Shown: positions 17,062 through 26,942, numbered from the stretch's first letter. The stretch is DNA of 64,000 bases from Bacteroidota bacterium (GCA_947479455.1 CANJZE010000004.1:124001-188000); one strand, 5' to 3'. A program made the numbers and translations. Notes: generated by a model from the sequence alone, not told the origin.

Positions 17062-19650
17062 CTAGTATTTAAACCCAAGCCCGCCACGTTTGCCTTCGGC
17101 AATTTTAAATTCCTTGAGGTCTTCCATAGTCATTGTGTCGAGCATTTCTTTCGTGCGTTGGTCTTTGGACATGGATGCTAATCGCAGGTTTTGATTTTGA
17201 ATAGCATCAATAATCAGCTTGCGAATTTCGCGGGCATTACCAAAGTTCTTCTCGCGGTATTCGTAAATTGAAGTGATGTATTTTTGTAAGTAATCATATC
17301 CTTCATCATCCAGGCGAAGACCTTCTGTTTTCAACAACGCAATGGCAATGCGGAAAAGTTCATTCTCGTTGTAATCGCTAAACATAAACGTGCGGTCGAA
17401 GCGTGAACGAATACCAGGATTTGATTCGAGAAAACGATTCATTGGGTCGGTATATCCCGCCACAATAACCGCAAATTCGCCACGGTTATCTTCCATGCGT
17501 TTCAGCAAAGTTTCAATGGCTTCTCTTCCAAAATCGTTCGACTCGCCAAGCGCATACGCTTCGTCAATAAATAAAACTCCGCCTTTTGCTTCTTTGATTC
17601 GTTCATCGGTTTTGATTGCAGTTTGACCAACGAAACCCGCTACCAATCCTTGTTTATCTAACTCCACCATATGCCCGCGTTCGAGCAAGCCGAGGGCCTT
17701 AAATATTTTTCCCATAATACGTGCAACCGTTGTTTTTCCTGTTCCCGGATTTCCTAAAAAAACCGTGTGGAGCGAAAACTTGTTCAACACATCTTTGCCA
17801 ATGTCGTGGTAGAAGCGAACGAGTTTCACCAACTCATTAACTTCGTTCTTGATATTTGAAATTCCTACGAGGGCATTCAATTCATCCATGGCACTTTGCA
17901 ATAAACGCTCGTTAATACTGATATTGAATTTACGTTTGCCACGTTGCTTGAAAACGAGTTCTACATCTTCTTTTTCAATGGTAGAAAGTGCATCGCCATC
18001 TAATTCGCGAAGGTCGGCACGTTTCATTAAACGCAAACCGAGGTTCATTTTTGCTTCATCAATAATAGAAAGTGCATAACGCGCATTTCCAAAACTCTTA
18101 TCGCGGTTGCGGAAACCTTCCATTAACTGCTCGTTCAAAAAATTGTTGGCGTCTTCGGTTAAGCGCACATTTTTTTGCAACGTATATCGCACGGCAATAG
18201 AATGGAGTTCATCCGGCAAATAATCTTCGAAATGGAAGTAGTTGGCAAAACGCGAACGCATACCTGGATTCGATTTCAAAAACACTTCCATCTCATGCGG
18301 ATAACCCGCTACCATTATGGCCAGGTCTTTTGAACCATCACTCATTTCTTTAATCAAAACTTCGATTGCTTCTTTACCAAAATCTTTTGAATCATCGGCT
18401 TCGCGGGCGAGTGAATATGCTTCGTCAATAAAAAGAATTCCACCTTTGGCTTCTTCAATAGCCTTCTTCACTTTAGGTGCAGTTTGCCCTATGTATTCCC
18501 CAATCAATTGCGAGCGATCAACTTCTTTCACATGCCCTTTACTGAGCAAGCCCATTGATTTATAAATCTGCCCCAACAGTTTTACCACCGTGGTTTTTCC
18601 GGTTCCCGGGTTGCCGGTAAACACCGAATGTAAATTGATTCTTTCCGAATCCTGAAAGCCTCTTTCCTGACGAAGCTTTAAGAAGTTCAAGTAATCAATG
18701 TGGTTCTTCACTTCCTTTTTCAATTCTTCCAAACCAATTAACTCATCCAGTTTTTTCACGTTTGTTTCAAGCGATTCATCGGCCGATGCAATTGGTTCCG
18801 AAATTGCAGTGGCAACATTGCCCGCTACCTTTGATATTTCTACTTCCCCTTCTTCATCCTCTTCACCTGTGTCGAGGTGTACGACAGCAATAACTGTATC
18901 CATAAAAATCACTTCAAGGCGATAGTGATTGTCTTTCCACGTTCCCGGAATATCATTTCCCCAACCTTCATTGAAGGTGATAATTTCATTTTCTTTTCCT
19001 GCTTCAATTTTGCGGAAACGCTCAATGCGCGCTTTGAGCAAGCCCGATGCATTATACCAGTTGAAATAAATTTCGCAGTTCCACTCAGCAGGAATTTTGT
19101 TTTTGAATTTTAATTCAATGTACAAATACTGCGTATCGTTTCGGCTGATGACTTTGAGATAACTTTTGTTTTCATCGTTAACGGCATTGTAATCGCCAGT
19201 GTAAAAACGTAGCGATTCAATATCGAAAAACGGATTTACCTCCGTGCTTACCTTGCCTACATCTTCTACATAAAAACGTTTGGTGCCAATCAGTTCGCCA
19301 TCAATGTATGCCTCCCAACTGTATTCGCCTTTGTTCCAGAAGGCAGCGGGTGTTGCCATGCCCCAACCTTTGTTAATATAAACCACGTTTTCATCTAAAC
19401 GAATTTTTCTTTTTTCGTCCTGACTGGAGAGTTCTTTTTTCTTGCCGTCAACATGGCTGAACGCCTTGAGGTTAACGGTAGTTTCCCAATCCTGCTCATC
19501 GAACATTTTATTGTAGAAAGCAATTTCGGCACTTATGTAAGTGGTTTCGGCACGGTCAAAAACGGTGCGGTATTCACGGGTTCGGTTTGCGAGCCATTCA
19601 TCGCTAGCAAAAACACGCAGGGTCTTGAATTTATAATTTTTGTAAGCCAT
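17062..19650 (-). CDS. Double AAA+ ATPase (CbbX/SpoVK-like) with duplicated N-terminal beta domain
   Basis: An 862-residue cytoplasmic protein. Two AAA+ modules of the CbbX/SpoVK type are clear: Walker A GNPGTGKT at 346-353 and 633-640, Walker [11 protein letters not shown] at 403-412 and [10 protein letters not shown] at 690-699, and arginine-containing NPGMRSRF and NPGIRSRF segments. Each module has its own linker helix ([30 protein letters not shown]). Residues 1-255 carry two copies of a beta-rich domain, recognised by the shared pattern GWG, then P, W and a Y-x-E strand (96-128 and 229-259). CbbX-type enzymes remodel partner proteins with ATP; the partner here is unknown. Neighbours give no functional clue. 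Confidence 0.85.
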   Translation of the reverse strand: MAYKNYKFKTLRVFASDEWLANRTREYRTVFDRAETTYISAEIAFYNKMFDEQDWETTVNLKAFSHVDGKKKELSSQDEKRKIRLDENVVYINKGWGMATPAAFWNKGEYSWEAYIDGELIGTKRFYVEDVGKVSTEVNPFFDIESLRFYTGDYNAVNDENKSYLKVISRNDTQYLYIELKFKNKIPAEWNCEIYFNWYNASGLLKARIERFRKIEAGKENEIITFNEGWGNDIPGTWKDNHYRLEVIFMDTVIAVVHLDTGEEDEEGEVEISKVAGNVATAISEPIASADESLETNVKKLDELIGLEELKKEVKNHIDYLNFLKLRQERGFQDSERINLHSVFTGNPGTGKTTVVKLLGQIYKSMGLLSKGHVKEVDRSQLIGEYIGQTAPKVKKAIEEAKGGILFIDEAYSLAREADDSKDFGKEAIEVLIKEMSDGSKDLAIMVAGYPHEMEVFLKSNPGMRSRFANYFHFEDYLPDELHSIAVRYTLQKNVRLTEDANNFLNEQLMEGFRNRDKSFGNARYALSIIDEAKMNLGLRLMKRADLRELDGDALSTIEKEDVELVFKQRGKRKFNISINERLLQSAMDELNALVGISNIKNEVNELVKLVRFYHDIGKDVLNKFSLHTVFLGNPGTGKTTVARIMGKIFKALGLLERGHMVELDKQGLVAGFVGQTAIKTDERIKEAKGGVLFIDEAYALGESNDFGREAIETLLKRMEDNRGEFAVIVAGYTDPMNRFLESNPGIRSRFDRTFMFSDYNENELFRIAIALLKTEGLRLDDEGYDYLQKYITSIYEYREKNFGNAREIRKLIIDAIQNQNLRLASMSKDQRTKEMLDTMTMEDLKEFKIAEGKRGGLGFKY

Positions 19651-19871
19651 GTGTTGCGGTTTTCAGTTTGTATTTACCATTGAAAACAGTGCCATGTTTT
19701 GCACTCATCTTCTCTTATACGTGGCAAAATAGAAATCTCATAAGTGTATAAACGTAAAAATATTCACATTGATGTGGATGGTTGTAAGTAATTAACCAAT
19801 CTTTATTTGTAAGACGAGAAAATGAGGAGGAAGATTGCATGGAAACGAGAGAATTCATAAAGGAATCAATC

Positions 19872-20399
19872 TCACCTCTCCAACACAAAAACAATATTAT
19901 TTGCGTTCTTTGTATCTACCCGTTCGGTTTGCTTAAAATTATTTTTTTGAAGCAGGCGGATAGAGCCAAGATTATCGCGGTGGGTGTATGCTTCTAATTT
20001 TTGCAAGCCTAGCTTTTCAAAAGCATATTGAATTAGAGGTTGAACGGCTTCGTGTATTAATCCTTTGCGGTGATAAGAAGGATGAAGTTCGTAACCCATT
20101 TCCGCAGTACTGTTATCAGGAGAAAAACTCCACATGCAGCAAGTTCCTATAAACGCAGCAGAATCTTTTAAGCAAATAGCCCAGTAGAGATTTTGGTTGC
20201 GCTTAAAGCCTACGTTCATTTTATGAATAAAGTCTAGCGCTTCTTCCACACTCTTTCCCTTTGCACGGTCAATGTATTGGTTCACAATGTCGTTTGATCG
20301 CAACACTGCAATAGCTTCTGCATCGCTTTCGTGGAGTTGTCGTAAAGTGAGTCGCTCGGTTGTAAAGCTTGGGAATGGCGAAAAATTCAGTTCATTCAT
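19872..20399 (-). CDS. GNAT N-acetyltransferase, RimJ/RimL-like
   Basis: A 175-residue GNAT-fold acetyltransferase using acetyl-CoA. The N-terminal TERLTLRQL is the usual first strand of RimJ/RimL-type enzymes; the acetyl-CoA loop region corresponds to LHPSYHRKGLIHEAVQPLIQYAF (about 105-127, with a reduced Q/RxxGxG/A motif HRKGLI); YTHRDNLGSIRLLQKNNF (about 138-155) is the conserved motif B. The family acetylates ribosomal-protein N-termini, antibiotics or small molecules; substrate not predictable. Three consecutive ATG codons are possible starts; I take the last, before NELNF. Confidence 0.85.
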   Translation of the reverse strand: MNELNFSPFPSFTTERLTLRQLHESDAEAIAVLRSNDIVNQYIDRAKGKSVEEALDFIHKMNVGFKRNQNLYWAICLKDSAAFIGTCCMWSFSPDNSTAEMGYELHPSYHRKGLIHEAVQPLIQYAFEKLGLQKLEAYTHRDNLGSIRLLQKNNFKQTERVDTKNANNIVFVLER

Positions 20400-20483
20400 C
20401 ATCATTTTTTTTGTTCTTAAGATTAATCTTGTTTTCTCATCTCCTTCACCATCTAATACATTTCTTCCTTCATCCCCCTCCAG

Positions 20484-20505
20484 TTGTCATAGAATTGTCA
20501 TAATT
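20484..20505. repeat. 22-bp tandem-octamer motif, copy 1
   Basis: Two TTGTCATA octamers 11 bp apart, within a 22-bp block repeated identically at 26943-26964. Both copies lie upstream of minus-strand gene starts. One helical-turn spacing suggests a possible protein-binding site; this is inference. Confidence 0.5.
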
Positions 20506-20572
20506 CTAAAAAAAACTAAATAAACACACTATCGAACTAAACCCTGCGTTATCTGTTTACGTCAGAGAATAT

Positions 20573-20953
20573 ATGAACACCGTTAAAACAGACAAAGTAG
20601 TATTTGAAAAACTTCACAACGAATGGTTAGCAGGTTTGTACGCCACCGAGGAAGAGTTGATGCTGCTAGATACTGTAACCAAACAATTGCAAAACACTGT
20701 TAACGATTTACATTATCAGCAACATCTTCATCACCTTCGCAATCAAATCTTGTTGCACCTTGGTTTGATTCGTGCTTTGAGTAGTGAAATAATGGAGTGG
20801 CGTAAAACGTTTATAGAAAGGCAGGATAAAAAAATGATTACACTTCAAGAACTTATACAGAACAATGCCGTGCGCGACAGAGTTAGAAAAAGCGAGCAGG
20901 CTGCGTTTCTTTTAAAATATCAGGTCAATAAACTTCTCTCCTTAGCCTCATAA
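20573..20953 (+). CDS. Small all-helical protein of unknown function
   Basis: A 126-residue soluble protein with no signal peptide and no recognised family. The sequence alternates charged and hydrophobic residues in long helices (EKLHNEWLAGLYATEEEL; LHHLRNQILLHLGLIRALSS; RVRKSEQAAFLLKYQVNKLL), suggesting a helical bundle. It stands alone, divergent from the GNAT gene and followed by a strong terminator 22 bp after the stop, so it has its own transcript. Coding potential is supported by the clear start, codon usage like its neighbours and the dedicated terminator. Confidence 0.7.
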   Translation: MNTVKTDKVVFEKLHNEWLAGLYATEEELMLLDTVTKQLQNTVNDLHYQQHLHHLRNQILLHLGLIRALSSEIMEWRKTFIERQDKKMITLQELIQNNAVRDRVRKSEQAAFLLKYQVNKLLSLAS

Positions 20954-20974
20954 GGCTGTCTTAGTTAGTGTGTC

Positions 20975-21003
20975 AAAAATCCGCGCGTTCTGCGCGGATT
21001 TTT
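20975..21003. terminator. Strong bidirectional terminator
   Basis: A 12-bp perfect stem AAAAATCCGCGC/GCGCGGATTTTT with a 5-base loop, between the helical-protein gene and mltG, which converge here. Confidence 0.9.
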
Positions 21004-21005
21004 AT

Positions 21006-22019
21006 TTAATGCACGTTTAGCTTATTTAATTTTCTTCTGTATGCAGCCGCTACTTTCATTTGCTGCGCATAGGTTTTTGAAAAAAGTGAATAACCATTCA
21101 ATTCAGGATTAGCACAGAAATACAAATACTCATGCTCCTCATAATTCAACACCGCATCAATTGATTTTTTGTGTGGCATACAGATTGGTCCGGGCGGTAA
21201 ACCCGCATACTTGTAAGTGTTATAAGGAGTATCAAAACTCTTATGGTAGCCGGTAACTCTTCGAGCAGTAAAATCATGCAGCGCAAAAACGAGTGTTGGG
21301 TCAGCTTGCAATGGCATTCCTATCCGTAGTCTATTGAGATAAACTCCGGCTACGGTTGGAAGTTCTTTATCGCGTATTACTTCTTTTTCTACAATAGAAG
21401 CAAGTGTAGTTACTTGGGAAAGCGAAAGATGAAGTGCCGCTGCTTTTGCTTTACGCTCTTCGTTCCAGAATTTTTTGTAAACGGTGTTTAGCTTGTCTAT
21501 CAACTTATCTATGGAAATATTCCAATAGCATTGGTAGTTATCTACAATAAAGCGAGTGAGAATAGTTGCCGTGTCTAAATCAATTGAATGGCAAAACGCT
21601 GTATCGTTCAGTTTGGAAATTATTTGTTCAGAATCTAATTCCAGTGTTCTTCCAACAAGCGAAGCAAATTCTTCTTTAGTGCGAATATTATAAATGACCA
21701 ATGTAACCGGTGTTTGCCAACCCAAACGCAAGATGTTTACGATTTGACGATTGTTCATGTTACCTGTAAAAACATAATAACCGCTCTTTACATTTTCGGG
21801 ATAGTGTTTGAAGTGACTCACTACATCAAAACTTAATTCGCTTTTTAAAACATGATTTTGTTTCAAAATTTGTAGCACATCTTCGTAGCTTGAACCTGTT
21901 GGAATTTTAATTGAAATACTTTTAGAGCTATTGATGTTTGGCTCTATAAAAACATAATAACCTCCAATAATTGAAGCTAAAGCAACGAGAAGAAGAAAAA
22001 AGAAAATCTTTTTGAGCAT
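21006..22019 (-). CDS. mltG: Endolytic murein transglycosylase MltG
   Basis: A 337-residue inner-membrane protein that cleaves nascent glycan strands in the periplasm and so sets their length. One N-terminal membrane helix (about 3-25), then a LysM-like segment (ISIKIPTGSSYEDVLQIL), then the YceG domain. The catalytic glutamate lies in LASIVEKEVIRDKELPTVAGVYLNRL, and PLQADPTLVFAL, YKYAGLPPGPICMP and the final LYFCANPELNGYSLFSKTYAQ are characteristic. I start at the ATG at 22019, immediately before the membrane helix, rather than at the upstream in-frame ATG. It lies 40 bp downstream of the NUDIX gene, probably in one operon. Confidence 0.92.
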   Translation of the reverse strand: MLKKIFFFLLLVALASIIGGYYVFIEPNINSSKSISIKIPTGSSYEDVLQILKQNHVLKSELSFDVVSHFKHYPENVKSGYYVFTGNMNNRQIVNILRLGWQTPVTLVIYNIRTKEEFASLVGRTLELDSEQIISKLNDTAFCHSIDLDTATILTRFIVDNYQCYWNISIDKLIDKLNTVYKKFWNEERKAKAAALHLSLSQVTTLASIVEKEVIRDKELPTVAGVYLNRLRIGMPLQADPTLVFALHDFTARRVTGYHKSFDTPYNTYKYAGLPPGPICMPHKKSIDAVLNYEEHEYLYFCANPELNGYSLFSKTYAQQMKVAAAYRRKLNKLNVH

Positions 22020-22059
22020 GAACGATTTAATTATCGGGATGCAAAATATCAACTGACTG

Positions 22060-22680
22060 TTACAATTGAAATCCCTTTATCAAATCCCAAATAAGCGGAT
22101 AGCAAGCACGCTCATAATTTTTGAGTTCCGTTCTTTTCACCCAACGCACTTCCTCAATGTCCTCTTCCGTTTGCGGCACTAATTTCTTTTGACCCGATAG
22201 GGCTTTCATTTCATACCAGCTAGTTTCTTTTAAACTGTTTTTACCTTTCAGTTTGTATGCATGGTAAGTGTGTATAGGTTCAGCATCTACCTGTTCAATT
22301 TTTACTCCTGTTTCTTCTTCCACTTCGCGCACTGCACCATCAACAATGTTTTCGTTTAACTCAATTTTACCTTTAGCCAAATCCCATTTACCTCTTCTGT
22401 AAATCATGAGAAGTTCGTTGTTTTCGTTCCACACAATACCACCACCTGCTCTCACTAGCTGTAAATTTTTCATCAGGCGCTTGAGTAGTTCCTCGGGTTG
22501 GTAGCAAATGACGAGTATATCCAAATTGGTTTTTCCATCAAACAGCGCAGCAGGATTGCTGAAGAACTCTTTAGTTTCTTCTTCGCTGGTAAACACCTTA
22601 CCAAAATTTTTGTTCATTTGCGCGCTGTCGCTCGTGAGCAAAATGCGCGAATCGTTATAGTAAATTTTATAATCCCCCAT
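22060..22680 (-). CDS. NUDIX hydrolase
   Basis: A 206-residue NUDIX pyrophosphohydrolase. The Nudix box is complete: G, five residues, E, seven residues, then REVEEETG (within GKIELNENIVDGAVREVEEE, about 120-142). The first 90 residues are a family-specific N-terminal domain (MGDYKIYYNDSRILL). Substrate unknown; nucleoside diphosphate derivatives are usual. I set the start at the ATG at 22680 because upstream in-frame codons lie antisense inside pyrE. Its start codon and that of pyrE point away from each other with only 7 bp between them, so their promoters must overlap the coding regions. Confidence 0.88.
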   Translation of the reverse strand: MGDYKIYYNDSRILLTSDSAQMNKNFGKVFTSEEETKEFFSNPAALFDGKTNLDILVICYQPEELLKRLMKNLQLVRAGGGIVWNENNELLMIYRRGKWDLAKGKIELNENIVDGAVREVEEETGVKIEQVDAEPIHTYHAYKLKGKNSLKETSWYEMKALSGQKKLVPQTEEDIEEVRWVKRTELKNYERACYPLIWDLIKGFQL

Positions 22681-22687
22681 TTTCTTT

Positions 22688-23338
22688 ATGATATACAATA
22701 ATGTAATTGCCCGTGAAGTTGCAGAATACCTGCTTGAAATAAAAGCGGTTGTGCTTAATGCCAAAGAACCTTTCACCTGGGCAAGCGGATTAAAGAGCCC
22801 TATTTACTGTGATAATCGCAAAACACTTTCGCATGCGAAGGTGCGCGCGTTTCTAAAATCTTCTTTTGCCGATGTGATAGCCGAGGACTTTAAAAACTGC
22901 GATGTAATTGCTGGTGTAGCTACTGCCGGAATTCCTCATGGTGTTTTGGTAGCAGACGTATTGAACAAACCGTTTGTTTATGTGCGCGATAAGGCAAAAG
23001 GACACGGCCTGGAAAATATGATTGAAGGTAAATTAGAAGCCGGACAAAAAGTGGTAGTGATTGAAGATTTAATTTCTACAGGAGGAAGTTCACTAAAAGC
23101 AGTGGAAGCTTTACGTGTTGCTGGTGCTGAAGTGCTGGGACTAGGCGCCATATTTACTTATGGATTTCAAAAAAGTATAACCGCGTTTGAAGAAGCGCAG
23201 TGCAAATTTTTCACGCTCTCTGACTATCCTACACTTCTTGAAATTGCTTTGAAACACGATTACATAAAACCCGAAGACAAAGCAACTTTGTTACTGTGGT
23301 ATCAAAATCCTGAACAATGGAAGAGTGTTTCTGCTTAA
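22688..23338 (+). CDS. pyrE: Orotate phosphoribosyltransferase
   Basis: A 216-residue type I phosphoribosyltransferase converting orotate and PRPP to orotidine monophosphate in pyrimidine synthesis. Visible: FTWASGLKSPIYCDNRKTL near residues 29-47 (substrate loop), VYVRDKAKGHGLENMIEG (flexible loop, about 98-115) and the PRPP-binding motif VVVIEDLISTGGSSLKAV (about 121-138). Length is normal. The ATG at 22688 matches the usual N-terminus of the family (IYNN, then a helix). Single gene, divergent from the NUDIX gene. Confidence 0.95.
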   Translation: MIYNNVIAREVAEYLLEIKAVVLNAKEPFTWASGLKSPIYCDNRKTLSHAKVRAFLKSSFADVIAEDFKNCDVIAGVATAGIPHGVLVADVLNKPFVYVRDKAKGHGLENMIEGKLEAGQKVVVIEDLISTGGSSLKAVEALRVAGAEVLGLGAIFTYGFQKSITAFEEAQCKFFTLSDYPTLLEIALKHDYIKPEDKATLLLWYQNPEQWKSVSA

Positions 23339-23475
23339 CCATCTTCAACCAATTTCGCTTTCTATTTCTACTTAGAAATTAGTTTCATTTCTGAAACAAG
23401 ATATCGTACTAAATAAATCTAAGTTATCTTTTCTCTTACTACTTTCTTCTGTAATAGCTTAGGAAACCTGGTAAT

Positions 23476-24531
23476 CTACAATCGAAAATATTCAAACAAT
23501 GGATAGCCATTATCGCCAGTTCCATTTTTTAAAAATTCAATAAAGCGGAGTTTGTAGTATTTATCTTCACCGGTTTTTACAAAATAGGTATAGTTTCTAT
23601 TTGGAGTATAGTTTCCGCCAGTACCTTGAGTACTGTATCGTTTCCATTCATATCCCACCGCATCTCTCCGTGTTTGCAATCTGCCTACGGTAAAATCTGC
23701 AATCTTAATGCTATCGAAATTTACAGTCGAATCCATGTAAGCACTCACGCGCGATGGGTTATGCAACACACCGGTTACGAGATACGGCAAATAATAAGGC
23801 TCATAAAAAATGATGGAGTAACGAGTAAAACAAAAATCCCACAAATCTTTTGGTGGTTCAATATTGCTCATCACGGCTTTAGAAATCAAACTATAATATT
23901 TGTAGTTGCGGGTATCGTCTTTAGTAATAACAGCGTTGGTAATTACTGTGTCGTTGATACTTGCAAAGCTGATAGAGTAAGCGTTGACAAAATCGTTGAT
24001 TTTCATTTTTATAAAACCAAGTGGGTTTCCGGCTTCATCTACTCCTAAATCAACGATGTAAACTTTGCCTCTTGTAACAGGTTGTGTTGAAAGAGAATCG
24101 CTCCACCATTTACCAAATGAATTAGAATCCACATTATACTCTCCTAACTCATAATGAAAATCATTGCCGATGGTATCATTAATAGTTACTGTTTTCAAAT
24201 CCGTTTTATTAGTGCGCACCAAACTCATTTTTTTTGCGGTGTTCAGCCACAAATTAAAATTGTTAGTGCCGCAATCGAACATTAAATCATAAACGAAAAG
24301 CGAGTTTTGACTGATAACAGAATTAGCATTAAGCGAATAAAAAAACTGGTCGTGATACTCAGGACCCATTTCAATTAAAGCAGTTTGTCCTATGCCTGCG
24401 CTGTTTGGCAGAGCAATTGGTTTTTCTTTAAAGCAAGAAGAAAGACAAAACGCCAAAGCAACGAACAACAATAGTTGACGGTTCGCAGTTCGCAGTTCAC
24501 AGTTAGCTATTCCTTTCTTTCTCATAATCAT
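23476..24531 (-). CDS. HmuY-like haem-binding lipoprotein
   Basis: A 351-residue predicted lipoprotein similar in layout to HmuY-family proteins, which take haem at the cell surface and hand it to a TonB-dependent receptor. The lipobox is CLSSC (about residue 33). The mature part is beta-rich (WWSDSLSTQPVTRGKVYIVDLG; DLWDFCFTRYSIIFYEP; YFVKTGEDKYYKLRF near the end, the usual HmuY C-terminal strand pattern). The start overlaps the stop of the receptor gene as ATGA, indicating translational coupling; a second ATG two codons on is possible. The signal peptide carries five imperfect GTT-headed heptamers (24474-24508), encoding ANCELRTANRQ. The haem role is inferred from family and context. Confidence 0.75.
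   Translation of the reverse strand: MIMRKKGIANCELRTANRQLLLFVALAFCLSSCFKEKPIALPNSAGIGQTALIEMGPEYHDQFFYSLNANSVISQNSLFVYDLMFDCGTNNFNLWLNTAKKMSLVRTNKTDLKTVTINDTIGNDFHYELGEYNVDSNSFGKWWSDSLSTQPVTRGKVYIVDLGVDEAGNPLGFIKMKINDFVNAYSISFASINDTVITNAVITKDDTRNYKYYSLISKAVMSNIEPPKDLWDFCFTRYSIIFYEPYYLPYLVTGVLHNPSRVSAYMDSTVNFDSIKIADFTVGRLQTRRDAVGYEWKRYSTQGTGGNYTPNRNYTYFVKTGEDKYYKLRFIEFLKNGTGDNGYPLFEYFRL
24474..24508. repeat. Heptanucleotide repeat inside signal-peptide coding region
   Basis: Five consecutive 7-bp units starting GTT (GTTGACG, GTTCGCA, GTTCGCA, GTTCACA, GTTAGCT on the plus strand), in frame within the lipoprotein leader. Confidence 0.75.
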
Positions 24532-26888
24532 TTACCAAAATGCAAAACCAAAGTTGAAAAAAAAGTTCTTCCCCATCCTATATTCATTGAATTAACTTCA
24601 TTGCCATGACCAATGGTTGTTACTCCAGCGGTAGCTACATTCACCACGCCAACTAAATTTTTTGCTCCCACAATCAATTGAATTCTGTTCTTCCAAAAAT
24701 TTTTAGAAAAAGAAATATCCAGCCAATGATAAGCCGCACGCGTACCTGATTGAACAGAATTGTTTACACTGAACAATGGTTTCTGCCCGTTGTATTTGTA
24801 AAACAGGTTCACTCCTATTTCTGCTTTCGGAATTAAATACGATGCACTTGCAGTAAAATCTGGACTAAACATTTTTGCTTTGTCACTACCCGAAACAGTG
24901 TTGCTCATATTATAACAAGTCAATTGATACGCACTCTTAATTTCAAAACGCTTGCGCTGATAACCAAGAGAAACATTGCCGCCATACGTGATATAGCTCT
25001 TCACGTTAGCGTATTCATAAGCATTTATTCCAATCAGCTTCAAGTCAATTTTGTTTTTCTGATTGTTGTAAAAACCTGAAATACCAAAATTAAGCGAACC
25101 ACCCTTTTTAATTTCAGCATTGTAACTCAACGAGCCGTTCACGCAATGTCCATCTTCGGGTCGCAAATCAGCATTGCCTTTAATGTTGTGGTTACTGTCG
25201 AAGAAGGTGAGGTAAAGTTCTTTAAGCGATGGCGCGCGATAACCTCTGCCATACGAAATACGGAAAATCAATTTGTCCTTATAGTTATAGCGCAGATTAA
25301 CCGAAGGAATCAATGGCACTGCAAATCTTGTATTGTAACTGAAACGGATAGCAGGCATCACATCCAATCCGGGTACCAGCGAAACGCGCACACTGCCGAA
25401 AGCCGCATAATCGCCTAACTTTTGCAGCTCACCATTTTGCACGCGTTGCTGCGTCAGGTATTCCTGATTTACATCAACTCCTAATTGAAAATTGATTCTG
25501 TTTTTCCAGGCGGGCATGCTATAAGTAGAACGAAAAACAATCTGATGATGTACGGCAGTATCCTGTTGCGAAGCATCGGCTAAAGTTTCATTCAGCGTAA
25601 TTAAATTTTTCGAATACAGATTTCGGAAACGGATAAAACCCGAGTAAGCAAGCAAGGCATCGAACTGATAATTATCCTTGAACCGATACATAAGCGAAGC
25701 TGCTGCGCGCGGACGGTAAGTAAGCGAATGATAATCGGCACCAACATAAGTCCAGCTAGTGTCGCCATTGTCGTATTGCAGGGTTTGCTTGGGCGCACTG
25801 CGGTCTAAAAGCATTTCACGGAAGAAAGAACCCGACAACGAAACACGAACACGGTTACCGTTGTAAATATATTTTGCATCAGCAAAATATTGCTCCTTTG
25901 GTTTCCAATCCTGAAAACGTTCGATAGATTTATTTGAAGCAAAACCATTGAAAAAATTTCTTCCTCCACTCAGGTAAATCTGATTTTTCTTAAAAGCAAA
26001 ACCACCGTTTAGTTCTAAATTGTATTGCCCTACGCTTTCGTAATATCCTTTCAGATTCAGATTTACTTTTTCGGTTTGGAAAGTTTTGGTGATAATATTC
26101 ACTACACCGCCCATGGCATCGGTTCCGTAAATAACCGATAGCGGTCCTTCCACAATTTCAATGCGCTCAATATTGTTGATGTTGATTTGACTCAAATCCA
26201 GCTTACCATCTAAGCGTCCCACAATCGGCACACCATCCACCATAATCTTCACGCCTTCACCGGCAATACCGTTAATGCTCATCGTACTTCCGAACACCTG
26301 GTCATTTCCCAAGTCAATTTTCAATTCGCTTTGCAAAGCCTCGCGCAAATTATTCGCGCCTTTGGCTTTCAGCGTTTCGCTCGTAATCACCTTTACTTCA
26401 TACAAAGAATTCTTCGCGCTGCCCTCAGCATATTGCCCTGTCACCACCACATCATTTATATTTTTCGAAACCGGAGCAATGAAATACGTTTTGGTTTCGG
26501 GCAAACGCAGCGTGTCAATCACCGTAGAAAAACCAATATGCGAAACCAGAATCACGCATGGTTCTGTATAAGCAAAAGCAAATACGCCATCCTTGTTGGT
26601 AAGTCCAACCGTTTCTAAAGGTTTGCGGTGCTGCTCGTTGAGCGGAACAATTTTTACAACCGCATCAGGCAAAGCCGAATTATTATCTGTTCGAATCACC
26701 GAAATAGAATCGGGAATTTCTGCAACCTGGTTCGAAGAAATTAAAATGGCATTCGTTGCTGAACTCCGAAACGGTAAAACACCTGCTGAAAACAGCAATA
26801 GAATTGCTAGTAAACGGTGCGCTGAAATAAAACGCTTAAACCGTTCGGTGCATAGGGTAAGGCTTACACAGCTACAGTCAAATTGCAT
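24528..26888 (-). CDS. TonB-dependent receptor, HmuR/haem-receptor type
   Basis: A 786-residue outer-membrane receptor. A hydrophobic export segment (about 24-40) is followed by a carboxypeptidase-regulatory-like domain (about 55-140), a plug (NDVVVTGQYAEG at about 144-155; NIERIEIVEGPLSVIYGTDAMGGVVNIIT at 239-267) and the beta barrel ending in LVLHFGK with an aromatic near the end. The haem-receptor landmark is present in variant form: YRAP at 550-553, a His at about 566 and NADL at 572-575, in place of FRAP and NPDL. With the coupled HmuY-like gene this is a likely haem-import operon. The first 20 residues are unusually polar and Cys-rich for a leader; no better ATG exists. Confidence 0.88.
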   Translation of the reverse strand: MQFDCSCVSLTLCTERFKRFISAHRLLAILLLFSAGVLPFRSSATNAILISSNQVAEIPDSISVIRTDNNSALPDAVVKIVPLNEQHRKPLETVGLTNKDGVFAFAYTEPCVILVSHIGFSTVIDTLRLPETKTYFIAPVSKNINDVVVTGQYAEGSAKNSLYEVKVITSETLKAKGANNLREALQSELKIDLGNDQVFGSTMSINGIAGEGVKIMVDGVPIVGRLDGKLDLSQININNIERIEIVEGPLSVIYGTDAMGGVVNIITKTFQTEKVNLNLKGYYESVGQYNLELNGGFAFKKNQIYLSGGRNFFNGFASNKSIERFQDWKPKEQYFADAKYIYNGNRVRVSLSGSFFREMLLDRSAPKQTLQYDNGDTSWTYVGADYHSLTYRPRAAASLMYRFKDNYQFDALLAYSGFIRFRNLYSKNLITLNETLADASQQDTAVHHQIVFRSTYSMPAWKNRINFQLGVDVNQEYLTQQRVQNGELQKLGDYAAFGSVRVSLVPGLDVMPAIRFSYNTRFAVPLIPSVNLRYNYKDKLIFRISYGRGYRAPSLKELYLTFFDSNHNIKGNADLRPEDGHCVNGSLSYNAEIKKGGSLNFGISGFYNNQKNKIDLKLIGINAYEYANVKSYITYGGNVSLGYQRKRFEIKSAYQLTCYNMSNTVSGSDKAKMFSPDFTASASYLIPKAEIGVNLFYKYNGQKPLFSVNNSVQSGTRAAYHWLDISFSKNFWKNRIQLIVGAKNLVGVVNVATAGVTTIGHGNEVNSMNIGWGRTFFSTLVLHFGK

Positions 26889-26942
26889 TGGGGCGTAAAT
26901 GTATTGGAATCAAGATTCCGAAAAAGGGGTTTTACAAATCAA

